From Alistipes sp. (GTDB lineage Bacteria; Bacteroidota; Bacteroidia; Bacteroidales; Rikenellaceae), in contig JAFOXS010000228.1 of NCBI GenBank assembly GCA_017391665.1, forward strand, positions 1 through 14,459: DNA of 14,459 bases, read 5' to 3'. Position 1 is the first letter of the stretch; each line of letters opens with the position of its first letter. The translations under genes and the position numbers were made by a program. The notes under the pieces were generated by a model. The model searched no databases. It was not told the origin of the DNA and saw only the letters and a program-made list of their open reading frames with translations. Positions 1 through 8,425 of this stretch are shown here, in pieces.

Positions 1-530
1 ATACGATCCTGAATAGGCATAGCATCGAGACGGTTGCTACCGGGATCAAAACCCTGATAGATGCTTGCCGTATAGCCCCAGCCACGACCTATCGGGCCAG
101 AGATATTAACATCGAAAATCTGCTTGCCATACATATCGAGCGTATATGCTGCCAGACCACGGAACTCCTCCCCGGCACGCACGTTCTCCGACGAGAGGAC
201 ATACTTGCACTGTCCATATTGCAGGGCACTCTCGGTAAGTGAGAGCAGCGACTGGTTGGCTATACTCACACCGCCACGCCACGAATAATAGGGATAGTCG
301 GGCCAAAAGAGATATGACACGGGCGTACCATCTTCGAAAATATCGACCGCCTTGCCCTCGGGCAGACCGAATGAGATCTGACGGGGCTGGTTTGAGGACG
401 AAGCATTGAGCATCACGTTGCGGTTCTTCTCCTCCTTGGTTGAATGAGATTCTTCGCTCGCGACGGGCTCCTGAGCCGCAACAAACGACGACATAGAGAG
501 GGTTAGCAGACAAAGCAGGTATCTTCTCAT
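1..530 (-). CDS. TonB-dependent receptor-like outer membrane protein, N-terminal part (runs off the window)
   Basis: The frame is open from the ATG at 530 to the window edge, giving 176 codons without a stop; the C-terminal bulk lies outside. The N-terminus is a Sec signal peptide (MRRYLLCLL..., likely cut after VAAQ, residue about 21). After a short charged linker comes a plug-like stretch (NVMLNASSSNQPRQISFGLP, then VDIFEDGTPVSYLFWPDYP) and the first barrel-like strands (FDVNISGPIGRGWGYTASIYQGFDPGSNRLD). This matches my memory of Bacteroidota TonB-dependent receptors that lack the usual N-terminal carboxypeptidase-regulatory-like domain. The likely role is energised uptake of a ligand across the outer membrane; the substrate cannot be told, and no SusD-like partner is visible. 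A -7 box (TATCTTTG) and an FNR-like palindrome lie upstream. Recognised from pattern only, so another outer-membrane barrel family is possible. Confidence 0.6.
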   Translation of the reverse strand, partial: MRRYLLCLLTLSMSSFVAAQEPVASEESHSTKEEKNRNVMLNASSSNQPRQISFGLPEGKAVDIFEDGTPVSYLFWPDYPYYSWRGGVSIANQSLLSLTESALQYGQCKYVLSSENVRAGEEFRGLAAYTLDMYGKQIFDVNISGPIGRGWGYTASIYQGFDPGSNRLDAMPIQDR

Positions 531-553
531 AACTTTTTGTTTTTCTTTTATAA

Positions 554-561
554 CAAAGATA
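554..561 (-). promoter_or_regulatory. Promoter -7 box for the TonB receptor-like gene
   Basis: On the minus strand this reads TATCTTTG, an exact match to the Bacteroidota TAnnTTTG box, 23 bases before the ATG. There is no TTTG at the expected -33 distance, which fits a promoter that depends on an activator. Confidence 0.5.
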
Positions 562-583
562 GCTAATTTATTTGTCAATCGGC

Positions 584-597
584 TTGATATATATCAA
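584..597. promoter_or_regulatory. FNR/CRP-like palindrome TTGATATATATCAA
   Basis: This is a perfect 14-base palindrome that fits the FNR consensus TTGAT-N4-ATCAA exactly. Its centre (590.5) lies about 41 bases upstream of the start site predicted from the -7 box at 554-561, the classic place for class II activation by a CRP/FNR-family protein. It also abuts the T-tract of the permease terminator. The binding protein is inferred, not shown. Confidence 0.4.
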
Positions 598-634
598 AAA
601 AAAGAGGGTGACTGACAAACACATCAGCACCCTC
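596..634 (-). terminator. Intrinsic terminator of the purine permease unit
   Basis: On the minus strand, GAGGGTG at 628-634 pairs with CACCCTC at 604-610. An inner CTGA/TCAG extension with one bulged base lengthens the stem, and eight T residues follow. It begins 24 bases after the permease stop codon. Confidence 0.85.
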
Positions 635-657
635 AAAACGCGATGAGTCGATAGAGT

Positions 658-1950
658 TTAAATGAAAATATATTTCAGGATAAAGAGCACGGCCAGAATA
701 TACATCGTAGGCGTGATGCGCTTATGGTTTCCGTTCAGTGCATTAAACACAACGTAAGTAATCATACCGATCAGAATACCATCGGAGATTGAGTAAGCCA
801 TAGGCATCATAATGATGGTAACAAAAGCGGGAATTGATTCAGCATAATCGTCCAAAGGAATATTCTTGATCGGGCTCAACATAAACAGACCCACGATAAT
901 GAGCACGGGAGCCGTTGCCGCCGAAGGAATAGCCAGAAAGATGGGCGAGAAGAACAACGACACAGCAAAGCAGCACGCTATGGCAAAAGCGGTAAGACCC
1001 GAGCGACCGCCCTGGGCCACGCCCGATGCACTCTCGACGTAGGTCGTGGTGGTAGATGTACCCAGGCATGCTCCTACAGTTGTTGCAATAGAGTCAGCCA
1101 TAAATGCCTCTCTGATACGGGGGATACGGCCATCCTTATCAATAATATCGGCCTTGGCGCAGACACCCACCAGCGTGCCGATCGTATCGAACATATCGAT
1201 AAAGAGGAAGGTAAACACAACCACTACCATATCCAATGAAAGCACATTCTCCCACTCAAACTGGAAAGCGATATCAGATATAGAGTGCGGCATTGACACT
1301 ACTCCATTGTAATCGGTAATACCCATAGGAATACCTATTACGGTAGTAATCAGAATACCTATAAGCAGACCACCTCGCACGTTCTTGACCGTGAGCAGAC
1401 CCGTGATAAGCAGACCAATCATGGCAAGCAACGGAGCTCCCGATGTAATATCGCCCAGCGACACCAGCGTAGCGTCGTTATTGGCAATAATGCCGGCATT
1501 CTGCAAACCAATGAAGGCAATAAACAATCCAATACCCGCACCAATAGCGTTTCTTAGCGAGATAGGAATGGCATTTACGATAGCCTCGCGCAAATTGGTA
1601 AGAGTAAGCAGAATGAAGATAAGTCCCTCGATAAATACAGCCGTCAGCGCAAACTGCCACGAATAGCCCATACCCATACATACGGTATAGACAAAGAAGG
1701 CATTCAGACCCATGCCTGGCGCCAGACCGAAGGGCAATTTACCCCATAGAGCCATAGTCAGCGTGCCGACGATTGCAGCCAATGCGGTAGCGGTAAAGAC
1801 AGCGCCAGCGGTCATTCCATCCAGCAGGGCGAACATACTGGGATTGACTGCAAGGATATAAGACATCGTAAGGAAGGTGGTCACACCCGCCAGAATCTCA
1901 GTGCGGACGGTTGTCACCTTAGGATCAAAACCAAAAAGTTTTTTAAGCAT
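658..1950 (-). CDS. NCS2 family (AzgA-type) purine nucleobase permease
   Basis: This is a 430-residue inner-membrane transporter of the AzgA/PbuG branch of the NCS2 family, which imports hypoxanthine, guanine or adenine by proton symport. Visible family marks are the start LFGFDPK..TEILAGVTTFLTMSYILAVNP (residues 5-37), GLAPGMGLNAFFVYTV (75-90), FIDMFDTIGTLVGV (250-263), GTSTTTTYVESASGVAQGGRSG (297-318) and a C-terminal MPMAYSISDGI segment. About a dozen hydrophobic segments are present and the length is normal for the family. The ATG at 1950 gives the expected N-terminus. It starts 22 bases after the stop of the DUF5020-like gene, so the two are probably co-transcribed from the promoter near 2742. 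Which purine is carried is not decided by the sequence. Confidence 0.9.
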   Translation of the reverse strand: MLKKLFGFDPKVTTVRTEILAGVTTFLTMSYILAVNPSMFALLDGMTAGAVFTATALAAIVGTLTMALWGKLPFGLAPGMGLNAFFVYTVCMGMGYSWQFALTAVFIEGLIFILLTLTNLREAIVNAIPISLRNAIGAGIGLFIAFIGLQNAGIIANNDATLVSLGDITSGAPLLAMIGLLITGLLTVKNVRGGLLIGILITTVIGIPMGITDYNGVVSMPHSISDIAFQFEWENVLSLDMVVVVFTFLFIDMFDTIGTLVGVCAKADIIDKDGRIPRIREAFMADSIATTVGACLGTSTTTTYVESASGVAQGGRSGLTAFAIACCFAVSLFFSPIFLAIPSAATAPVLIIVGLFMLSPIKNIPLDDYAESIPAFVTIIMMPMAYSISDGILIGMITYVVFNALNGNHKRITPTMYILAVLFILKYIFI

Positions 1951-1972
1951 ATACGGTAAGTTTTAGTTATTA

Positions 1973-2713
1973 TCAGAAGGTCCACTTGGCTGCCAGTGTA
2001 GGAATTGCATAGAAGCCCTTGGCAACGAAGTTATTCGACACCTCGACCTCGCTACCAATACTCATATTGAAGTTATCACAGCCCTTGATCTTGTTCAGAT
2101 TCACCCAGAACTGAGGCTCTGCCAACAGGATGTGCGACGTACCCTGCCAAGCACGATGCTCACGCCAGAAATCAATAAAGCCTGAGAATGTACACCACCC
2201 CTTTGCGAAGTTAATGCCCCACACTCCGGTAATCTGGAAGTTGTGCTCCTCACTCGAGCCTGCGGCACTGACCGTATGAGGGATATACTTATACATCAAC
2301 GAAATAGACCACGTCTTGCTGAAGTCTTTCGAGTGGCCAGAATAGGTCGCTCCCGCCAGCCAGCTATTATTGAACGAGCCGGCAGCATTGCTCATACCGC
2401 CATTATACTCGACGTGAGCCGAGAGCCAGCTCATCTTACTATCCTGCCAGAAGCACAACTCACGCGCAATCTCCCAGTATGCCCCCTTTACTCCCGTCGA
2501 ATAATCAAGATCAATAAAGAAGAAAGTGCTACCAAATGAGTCGGGGCGGAACATCTCGACCGTAGTAGTGAGCGCAGGACGCCCATACGAATCTGCGGTT
2601 TTACCCAGCTCATCATAAAGGCCTCGACCCAGATCGTAATGCAATTGAACATTCTGTGCCGACGCACCTACTGCCACCAGCAGAAAAAGTGCGAGAGTAA
2701 GAAGTTTTTTCAT
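1973..2713 (-). CDS. DUF5020-like (Tsx-like) outer membrane protein
   Basis: The protein has 246 residues and a clear Sec signal peptide (MKKLLTLALFLLVAVGASAQ, residues 1-20). The mature part is rich in alternating aromatic and polar strands (STFFFIDLDYSTG, LSAHVEYNGG, WSISLMYKYIPH, FSGFIDFWRE, EPQFWVNLNKIKG) and ends in an aromatic residue (AAKWTF), as outer-membrane beta-barrels do. It resembles the Bacteroidota DUF5020 family, which I recall as a Tsx-type nucleoside-channel relative. Its position as first gene of a unit with a purine permease supports a role in letting nucleosides or nucleobases through the outer membrane; that role is inferred. The family call is from memory of motif style; the signal peptide and barrel character are seen directly. 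Confidence 0.65.
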   Translation of the reverse strand: MKKLLTLALFLLVAVGASAQNVQLHYDLGRGLYDELGKTADSYGRPALTTTVEMFRPDSFGSTFFFIDLDYSTGVKGAYWEIARELCFWQDSKMSWLSAHVEYNGGMSNAAGSFNNSWLAGATYSGHSKDFSKTWSISLMYKYIPHTVSAAGSSEEHNFQITGVWGINFAKGWCTFSGFIDFWREHRAWQGTSHILLAEPQFWVNLNKIKGCDNFNMSIGSEVEVSNNFVAKGFYAIPTLAAKWTF

Positions 2714-2741
2714 AATTCAGAAGGTTTGGTTTGACGCTTAA

Positions 2742-2749
2742 CAAATATA
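2742..2749 (-). promoter_or_regulatory. Promoter -7 box for the DUF5020-permease unit
   Basis: The minus strand reads TATATTTG, a match to TAnnTTTG, 28 bases before the ATG of the channel-like gene. No TTTG lies at the usual 19-21 base distance; the nearest is only 14 bases upstream. Confidence 0.5.
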
Positions 2750-2871
2750 CTATTTTTATAGCGCAAAAAGCCACATTTCTACACTTTTTTATATCATATA
2801 TCCACCACAAAACATCCAATATCGGACGTTATTCGGCCATAGCGCCAGCCAAAACAACAAGCATAACGGCA

Positions 2872-2907
2872 TAAAATCAGTGAGGGCTCCCCACGGGGAA
2901 CCCTCAC
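2872..2907 (-). terminator. Terminator hairpin after threonine dehydrogenase
   Basis: On the minus strand, GTGAGGGTTCCCC (2895-2907) pairs with GGGGAGCCCTCAC (2880-2892), giving 13 pairs with one G-U and a tiny loop. A short T-rich run (TGATTTTAT) follows. It begins 31 bases after the stop codon of the dehydrogenase. The other strand has no T-tract, so it serves the minus strand. Confidence 0.75.
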
Positions 2908-2937
2908 CTCACTCAACTATTACAATTATCTTTATCG

Positions 2938-3879
2938 CTAAAGATTCTTTTTACGGATTGCCGCAAGCATATCGTCAGTCATCGACGAGAGATCCCACTG
3001 CGGCTTCCAACCCCACTCCTCGCGAGCGCAAGAGTCATCGAGGCTGTTAGGCCAACTCTCGGCAATATTCTGCTTGACGGGGTCGATACGGTAAGTCATC
3101 TTGAAATCGGGGATGCGCTTACGGATCTCATTATAAATAATATCGGGAGTAAAACTCATCGAAGCAATGTTAAAGCTGTTGCGGTGGCGCAACTTATTGG
3201 GGTCGGCCTCCATCAGCTCAACCATAGCACGCAGTGCATCGGGCATGTACATCATATCCATATACACATCGCGCACGGGGCATACGAACTTCTCACCTTT
3301 TACGGCAGCGTAGTAGATCTCAACGGCGTAGTCGGTAGTACCACCACCGGGAAGTGTTACGTTAGAGATAATACCAGGGAAACGCACCGAGCGGGTATCC
3401 ACACCATAACGGCTATAGTAGTAGTTCGAGAGTAACTCGCCGGTAACCTTACATACGCCATACATTGTATCGGGCTGCATCACCACATCCTGAGGAGTGT
3501 TGTTGCGGGGGAAATCGCCACCGAAAGCACCGATTGACGAGGGGGTAAATACCGAGCAATTGTACTCACGAGCAATCTCCAACGAGTTGTTCAGCGCGCC
3601 CATATTAATATTCCACGCCAGCTGGGGGTTCTTCTCGCCCGTAGCCGAGAGCAACGCAACAAGGTTGAAAATGGTATCGATACCATTCTTATGTACAGCA
3701 TAAGCATAACGGTCACGATCCAAAACATCCATCTGGATGAAGGGACCATCGCCAGCCAACGCCTCGTTGTGACGCAAGTCAGCCGCAAAAACATTTGAGC
3801 CACCATATATGCTACGCAAATAACCCGTCAGCTCTGAACCAATCTGGCCACCTGCGCCTACAATAAGAATCTTTTTCAT
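2938..3879 (-). CDS. L-threonine 3-dehydrogenase, SDR (GalE-like) type
   Basis: This NAD-dependent enzyme of the extended short-chain dehydrogenase class oxidises L-threonine to 2-amino-3-ketobutyrate in the cytosol. Of 313 residues, GAGGQIG (8-14) is the NAD-binding loop, TPSSIGAFGG (112-121) holds the catalytic serine/threonine region, and Y140-x3-K144 (YGVCK) is the catalytic pair. RFPGIIS followed by PGGGTTDYAVEIYYAA is the signature that separates this group from UDP-sugar epimerases. The frame stays open 19 codons upstream of the chosen start, but MKKILIVGAGG at 3879 is the family N-terminus and lies just after a promoter box. The usual partner, 2-amino-3-ketobutyrate CoA ligase (kbl), is not adjacent. 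It is a single-gene unit with its own promoter and terminator. I give no symbol because tdh often denotes the unrelated zinc enzyme. Confidence 0.88.
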   Translation of the reverse strand: MKKILIVGAGGQIGSELTGYLRSIYGGSNVFAADLRHNEALAGDGPFIQMDVLDRDRYAYAVHKNGIDTIFNLVALLSATGEKNPQLAWNINMGALNNSLEIAREYNCSVFTPSSIGAFGGDFPRNNTPQDVVMQPDTMYGVCKVTGELLSNYYYSRYGVDTRSVRFPGIISNVTLPGGGTTDYAVEIYYAAVKGEKFVCPVRDVYMDMMYMPDALRAMVELMEADPNKLRHRNSFNIASMSFTPDIIYNEIRKRIPDFKMTYRIDPVKQNIAESWPNSLDDSCAREEWGWKPQWDLSSMTDDMLAAIRKKNL

Positions 3880-3903
3880 AAGAGATATCTTCGATATTTT
3901 ATG

Positions 3904-3937
3904 CAAAGATAATATTATTCTTTTACAACAACACAAA
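3904..3937 (-). promoter_or_regulatory. Promoter of the threonine dehydrogenase gene
   Basis: On the minus strand a TTTG (3934-3937) is followed after 22 bases by TATCTTTG (3904-3911), a perfect -7 box. The spacing is slightly longer than the usual 19-21. The box lies 24 bases before the chosen ATG at 3879 and supports that start over the longer frame. Confidence 0.6.
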
Positions 3938-4126
3938 AAACCGCCTTATATTTTCATTATTTCAAAAAAATAGCACTTTTTGCTATCATTCTCACACAAT
4001 ATAGCGTTTTCATCAGCCACTCGCCGTATTATAACCACACCTCAACCGACTATATAATTATAGACTGCATCGCCCACTCTGGCACAAGCAAACAAGAAAA
4101 ACATCGTTCAATTTTGAAAATAATGT

Positions 4127-4157
4127 TTTGGGGTTCGCAATATAATTCGTATTTTTG
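4127..4157 (+). promoter_or_regulatory. Promoter of the glycosidase-PPIase operon
   Basis: TTTG (4127-4130), a 19-base spacer, then TATTTTTG (4150-4157) match the Bacteroidota -33/-7 consensus exactly. The ATG follows 26 bases after the -7 box. Confidence 0.75.
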
Positions 4158-4183
4158 TTGAAGAAACCTAAAAATATACAGAT

Positions 4184-5362
4184 ATGAAAAAAGGAATTTT
4201 GATTGTGTGCGCAGTTATCATCGCGTTTGCTTATGGCTGCAACACAAAGCCCGCCACTCCCGTTGCGGATGACTATCGCGTATGTGCATTCATTTGGCCT
4301 TCGTGCCACGACGACTCGTTAGGACGCACCAACTGGGAGCAGGGCATAGGCGAGTGGGAGGTTATCCAGAAAGGTGACCCTCGCTTCCCGGGACACTATC
4401 AGCCCAAGCAGCCTCTGTGGGGCTACGAAATGGACAACGACCCTGCGGTTGTTGAGAAATGGATTCAGACGGCATTGGAGTATGGTGTAAATACATTTGT
4501 TTACGACTGGTACTGGTTTGACCACTACCCCTATCTTGAGAGTGCGCTGAATGACGGCTTCCTGAAGGCTCCGTCAAACGAGAAGATGGAGTTTTTCATT
4601 ATGTGGGCAAACCACGATGTCAAGCATAACTATTGGAATTACCACAAATGGCAGGACGATGAGTCAATCCTGTGGCACGGAGCTATTGACCCCAACGACT
4701 TCCCCAAGATCGTCGATAGAGTCATAAACCAATACTTCAAGCGTCCCAACTACACAAAGATTGACGGTTGTCCCGTATTTGCAATCTTCAGCACGGATAA
4801 TTTCATCAAGAGTTTCGGAACGAAGGAGGCTGCCATCGAGGCTATGGAGTATATGCGCGGCGAGGTGCGCAAGGCAGGCTTCCCCGATATGCACTATATG
4901 ATGATGGACGGCGGCGGCTTCCCATTCAACGAAGGCACAAAGGCGAGTGTTGACAACAGAATGTTCCTCAAGCCCGACAGCTGGGCTCTGTATAATATGG
5001 GCGGCTTTGATCCCGACTATATGCGTCACGGCCAGAATGCTATCGACTACCGCAATGGCTGGGACAACTATATGGATATTCCCGTATTCCCCACCGTATC
5101 GATCGGTTGGGATGACACTCCCCGATTCCCCGCCAAGGGCGAGAACGATGTGACTCGCTTCAACCACTCACCCGAGGCCTTCAAGAACTTCCTCCTCGAG
5201 GCTAAGCGCTATGCAGATGCGCACCCCGAGCAGCCCAAGTTTGTGATGATCAACGCCTGGAACGAGTGGGTTGAAGGTAGTTACCTGTTGCCCGACCGCT
5301 ACTGGGGCTACGGATGGCTGGAGGCTGTACAGGAGGTTTTCGGCCCCGTAAAAGAGAAATAA
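4184..5362 (+). CDS. Lipoprotein with GH99/WbsX-like glycosidase domain
   Basis: The protein has 392 residues. It starts with a lipoprotein signal ending in FAYGC (lipid-bearing C19, with Y in place of the usual small residue at -2). The domain fills the rest: YRVCAFIWPSCHDD near the start, a TIM-barrel strand YDWYWFDHYP (107-116), and near the C-terminus INAWNEWVEGSYLLPDRYWG, with W359-N-E361-W-V-E364-G. The E-x-x-E pair inside WNEWxEG is typical of GH99-like and WbsX (glycan biosynthesis-associated) proteins, and glutamates of this kind are catalytic in GH99 endo-mannosidases. It probably sits in the periplasm or on the cell surface and acts on a polysaccharide; the substrate is unknown. 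It heads a unit with a cyclophilin (36-base gap) and a phosphodiester-glycosidase-like protein. WbsX-type or GH71/99-type activity cannot be separated from sequence alone. Confidence 0.75.
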   Translation: MKKGILIVCAVIIAFAYGCNTKPATPVADDYRVCAFIWPSCHDDSLGRTNWEQGIGEWEVIQKGDPRFPGHYQPKQPLWGYEMDNDPAVVEKWIQTALEYGVNTFVYDWYWFDHYPYLESALNDGFLKAPSNEKMEFFIMWANHDVKHNYWNYHKWQDDESILWHGAIDPNDFPKIVDRVINQYFKRPNYTKIDGCPVFAIFSTDNFIKSFGTKEAAIEAMEYMRGEVRKAGFPDMHYMMMDGGGFPFNEGTKASVDNRMFLKPDSWALYNMGGFDPDYMRHGQNAIDYRNGWDNYMDIPVFPTVSIGWDDTPRFPAKGENDVTRFNHSPEAFKNFLLEAKRYADAHPEQPKFVMINAWNEWVEGSYLLPDRYWGYGWLEAVQEVFGPVKEK

Positions 5363-5398
5363 TACGCTATTTGGAAACAATAACTCAAAGAAAAAAAT

Positions 5399-5836
5399 AT
5401 GAAATACGCAATTATCTCAACCGAGAAGGGCGATATGAAGGCCGAGCTCTATACCGAGGAGACCCCTATCACCGCCCAGAACTTTATCAAGCTGGCCGAG
5501 AGCCGCTTCTACGATGGTCTTACGTTCCACCGTGTTATTCCCGATTTCGTGATTCAGGGCGGTTGCCCCATCGGCAACGGCACGGGCGATCCGGGTTACA
5601 CCATTCCTTGTGAAACCTCTGCCGAGCGTCAGTACCACGACCGTGGCGTGATGTCGATGGCTCACCGAGGCAAGGATACGGGAGGCTCGCAGTTCTTCAT
5701 CTGCCACAACCGTCAGAACACACAACACCTGGATCGTGTTCACACATGCTTCGGCAAGGTTGTGGAGGGTCTGGACGTGATTGACGACATCCGCCCCGGC
5801 GATCTGATCCTTTCGGTAACAATCACAGAGGAATAA
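5399..5836 (+). CDS. Cyclophilin-type peptidyl-prolyl cis-trans isomerase
   Basis: This is a 145-residue single-domain cyclophilin, which speeds cis-trans isomerisation of X-Pro bonds. Family residues are visible: [13 protein letters not shown] (43-55) with R45, F50 and Q53; [21 protein letters not shown] (83-103) with F99/F100; and [12 protein letters not shown] (110-121) with H115. The usual glycine of HLDG is replaced by R113. No signal peptide or membrane segment is present, so it is predicted cytosolic although both neighbours are exported. It follows the GH99-like gene after 36 bases and precedes the next gene by 3 bases, which indicates co-transcription. The length is typical of the short bacterial form. 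Confidence 0.93.
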   Translation: MKYAIISTEKGDMKAELYTEETPITAQNFIKLAESRFYDGLTFHRVIPDFVIQGGCPIGNGTGDPGYTIPCETSAERQYHDRGVMSMAHRGKDTGGSQFFICHNRQNTQHLDRVHTCFGKVVEGLDVIDDIRPGDLILSVTITEE

Positions 5837-5839
5837 ACA

Positions 5840-6688
5840 ATGAAAAGGACTATACTTACTCTGCTCCTGACACTGATGTCGGGAGCGAGTCTTGTTTATG
5901 CGCAGAGCGATTCGCTCGCCATCGTAAATGCCGCATGGCAGGTAACGACCACGGCCGATGGACTGGTGCACAAGCAGGCGCAGATAAAAAACCTCTACGG
6001 CAGTGTGCAGTCGATCAACCTCATTGAGATTGCACCCGAGGCAAAGCGCAAGATAGGCATCGCAAGCGACAGAAGCATGAAGCGCACAAGCATTCAGGCT
6101 GCAGCGCATGGTGCGATTGCGGCAGTGAATGGCTCATTCTACGATATGAAGGAGGGCAACTCGGTATGTTTCTACAAGATCGACCGCGAGGTTATTGACA
6201 ACACTTTGGACTCGGAGTTTGAGCGACGCGTCACTGGCGCCATACGCGAGAAGAAAGGTCGTCTGGAGATCATCGAGTGGAGTAAGCCCATCGAGCAGGC
6301 ATACAAGGGCAAGCGCGGCACGGTGCTGGCATCGGGACCCATGATGCTGGAGGATGGCAAGCAGAGCGACTGGAGCATGTGCAACGAGAGCTTCATCACC
6401 ACACGCCACCCGCGTAGCGCAATCTACACAAAGCGCGACGGCACGATCGTGATGCTCACCGTTGACGGACGCTCGGCGGGCAATGCCGACGGCATGAGTA
6501 TTCCCGAGCTGGCATACCTTATTAAGGTATTGGGAGGCGAAGATGCCCTCAACCTGGATGGAGGTGGTTCAACAACCCTATGGCTGAAGGGCGCACCCGA
6601 GGATGGCGTGCTGAACTACCCCTGCGACAATAAGGCATTCGACCACGCAGGCGAACGATCGGTGGCCAATATAGTATATGTAAAATAA
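5840..6688 (+). CDS. Secreted phosphodiester glycosidase (NAGPA-like domain) family protein
   Basis: The 282-residue protein starts with a Sec signal peptide (MKRTILTLLL..., likely cut after VYAQ at residue 22). The rest matches the NAGPA domain family, named for the human enzyme that removes GlcNAc from mannose-6-phosphate diesters. Visible core motifs are AAVNGSFYD (about 94-102), SGPMMLEDGK, RHPRSAIYT and the signature LNLDGGGSTTLWLKG (237-251), with D240 the likely catalytic or metal residue, ending in a SVANIVYVK strand. Bacterial members are thought to act on cell-wall or glycan phosphodiesters; the substrate here is unknown. It begins 3 bases after the cyclophilin stop and is the last gene of the unit, with a terminator right behind it. 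Confidence 0.85.
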   Translation: MKRTILTLLLTLMSGASLVYAQSDSLAIVNAAWQVTTTADGLVHKQAQIKNLYGSVQSINLIEIAPEAKRKIGIASDRSMKRTSIQAAAHGAIAAVNGSFYDMKEGNSVCFYKIDREVIDNTLDSEFERRVTGAIREKKGRLEIIEWSKPIEQAYKGKRGTVLASGPMMLEDGKQSDWSMCNESFITTRHPRSAIYTKRDGTIVMLTVDGRSAGNADGMSIPELAYLIKVLGGEDALNLDGGGSTTLWLKGAPEDGVLNYPCDNKAFDHAGERSVANIVYVK

Positions 6689-6692
6689 AAAG

Positions 6693-6724
6693 CGGGTTGC
6701 CCTTTCTGCAGGCGACCCGTTTTT
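6693..6724 (+). terminator. Intrinsic terminator of the three-gene unit
   Basis: CGGGTTGCC (6693-6701) pairs with GGCGACCCG (6711-6719), nine pairs with one G-U. The loop is nine bases and five T residues follow. It lies directly after the stop of the NAGPA-like gene. Confidence 0.85.
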
Positions 6725-6818
6725 CTATATTTTGCATAACGCAATACACCTATTTGGCTGAGTGCAGATTGGGAAAACAATATTTTTCACTCAAAACTTG
6801 CAAAAAGAGGCCATATTT

Positions 6819-6850
6819 TTTGGTCGATTCAAATTTGTTTTCTACTTTTG
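6819..6850 (+). promoter_or_regulatory. Promoter of tRNA-Thr
   Basis: TTTG (6819-6822), a 20-base spacer and TACTTTTG (6843-6850) form a good Bacteroidota promoter. The tRNA begins 21 bases after the -7 box. Confidence 0.7.
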
Positions 6851-6871
6851 CACCGCTCGAAAGGGTAAAAT

Positions 6872-6943
<72 letters not shown>

Positions 6944-6950
6944 CTTAAGA

Positions 6951-6977
6951 GGGGCCACTTAAAGTGGCTCCTTTTTT
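6951..6977 (+). terminator. Terminator after tRNA-Thr
   Basis: GGGGCCAC (6951-6958) pairs with GTGGCTCC (6964-6971) around a five-base loop, and six T residues follow. Confidence 0.85.
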
Positions 6978-7034
6978 GTTTGTGTAGTGGTAGCATAACA
7001 AGCGACATTGCAATGGCCCACCGCTATCGGCTGG

Positions 7035-8420
<1,386 letters not shown>

Positions 8421-8425
8421 TTATT

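Larger units (their letters stand above)
3880..4183. other. Intergenic region with two back-to-back promoters
   Basis: These 304 AT-rich bases separate the divergent dehydrogenase and GH99-like genes. They hold one Bacteroidota-type promoter for each side (3904-3937 minus, 4127-4157 plus). A small palindrome, ATATC-TTC-GATAT (3885-3897), lies in the dehydrogenase leader. I see no further gene, RNA or repeat in it. Confidence 0.6.

Noticed and set aside
106..513. 135-codon minus-strand frame with an ATG
   Set aside because: It overlaps the receptor-like gene in another frame on the same strand. The receptor frame has a signal peptide and family motifs; this one is an R/C-rich artefact.
1951..1972. 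Purine riboswitch before the permease
   Set aside because: The gap to the upstream gene is only 22 bases, and the 5' leader of the unit before 2713 shows no purine aptamer fold.
4664..5167. 167-codon minus-strand frame opposite the GH99-like gene
   Set aside because: It is fully antisense to a gene with clear motifs, has no promoter and has a His/Val/Ala-rich shadow composition.
5417..6109. 230-codon minus-strand frame across the cyclophilin and NAGPA-like genes
   Set aside because: It is antisense to two well-supported genes and shows no family features.
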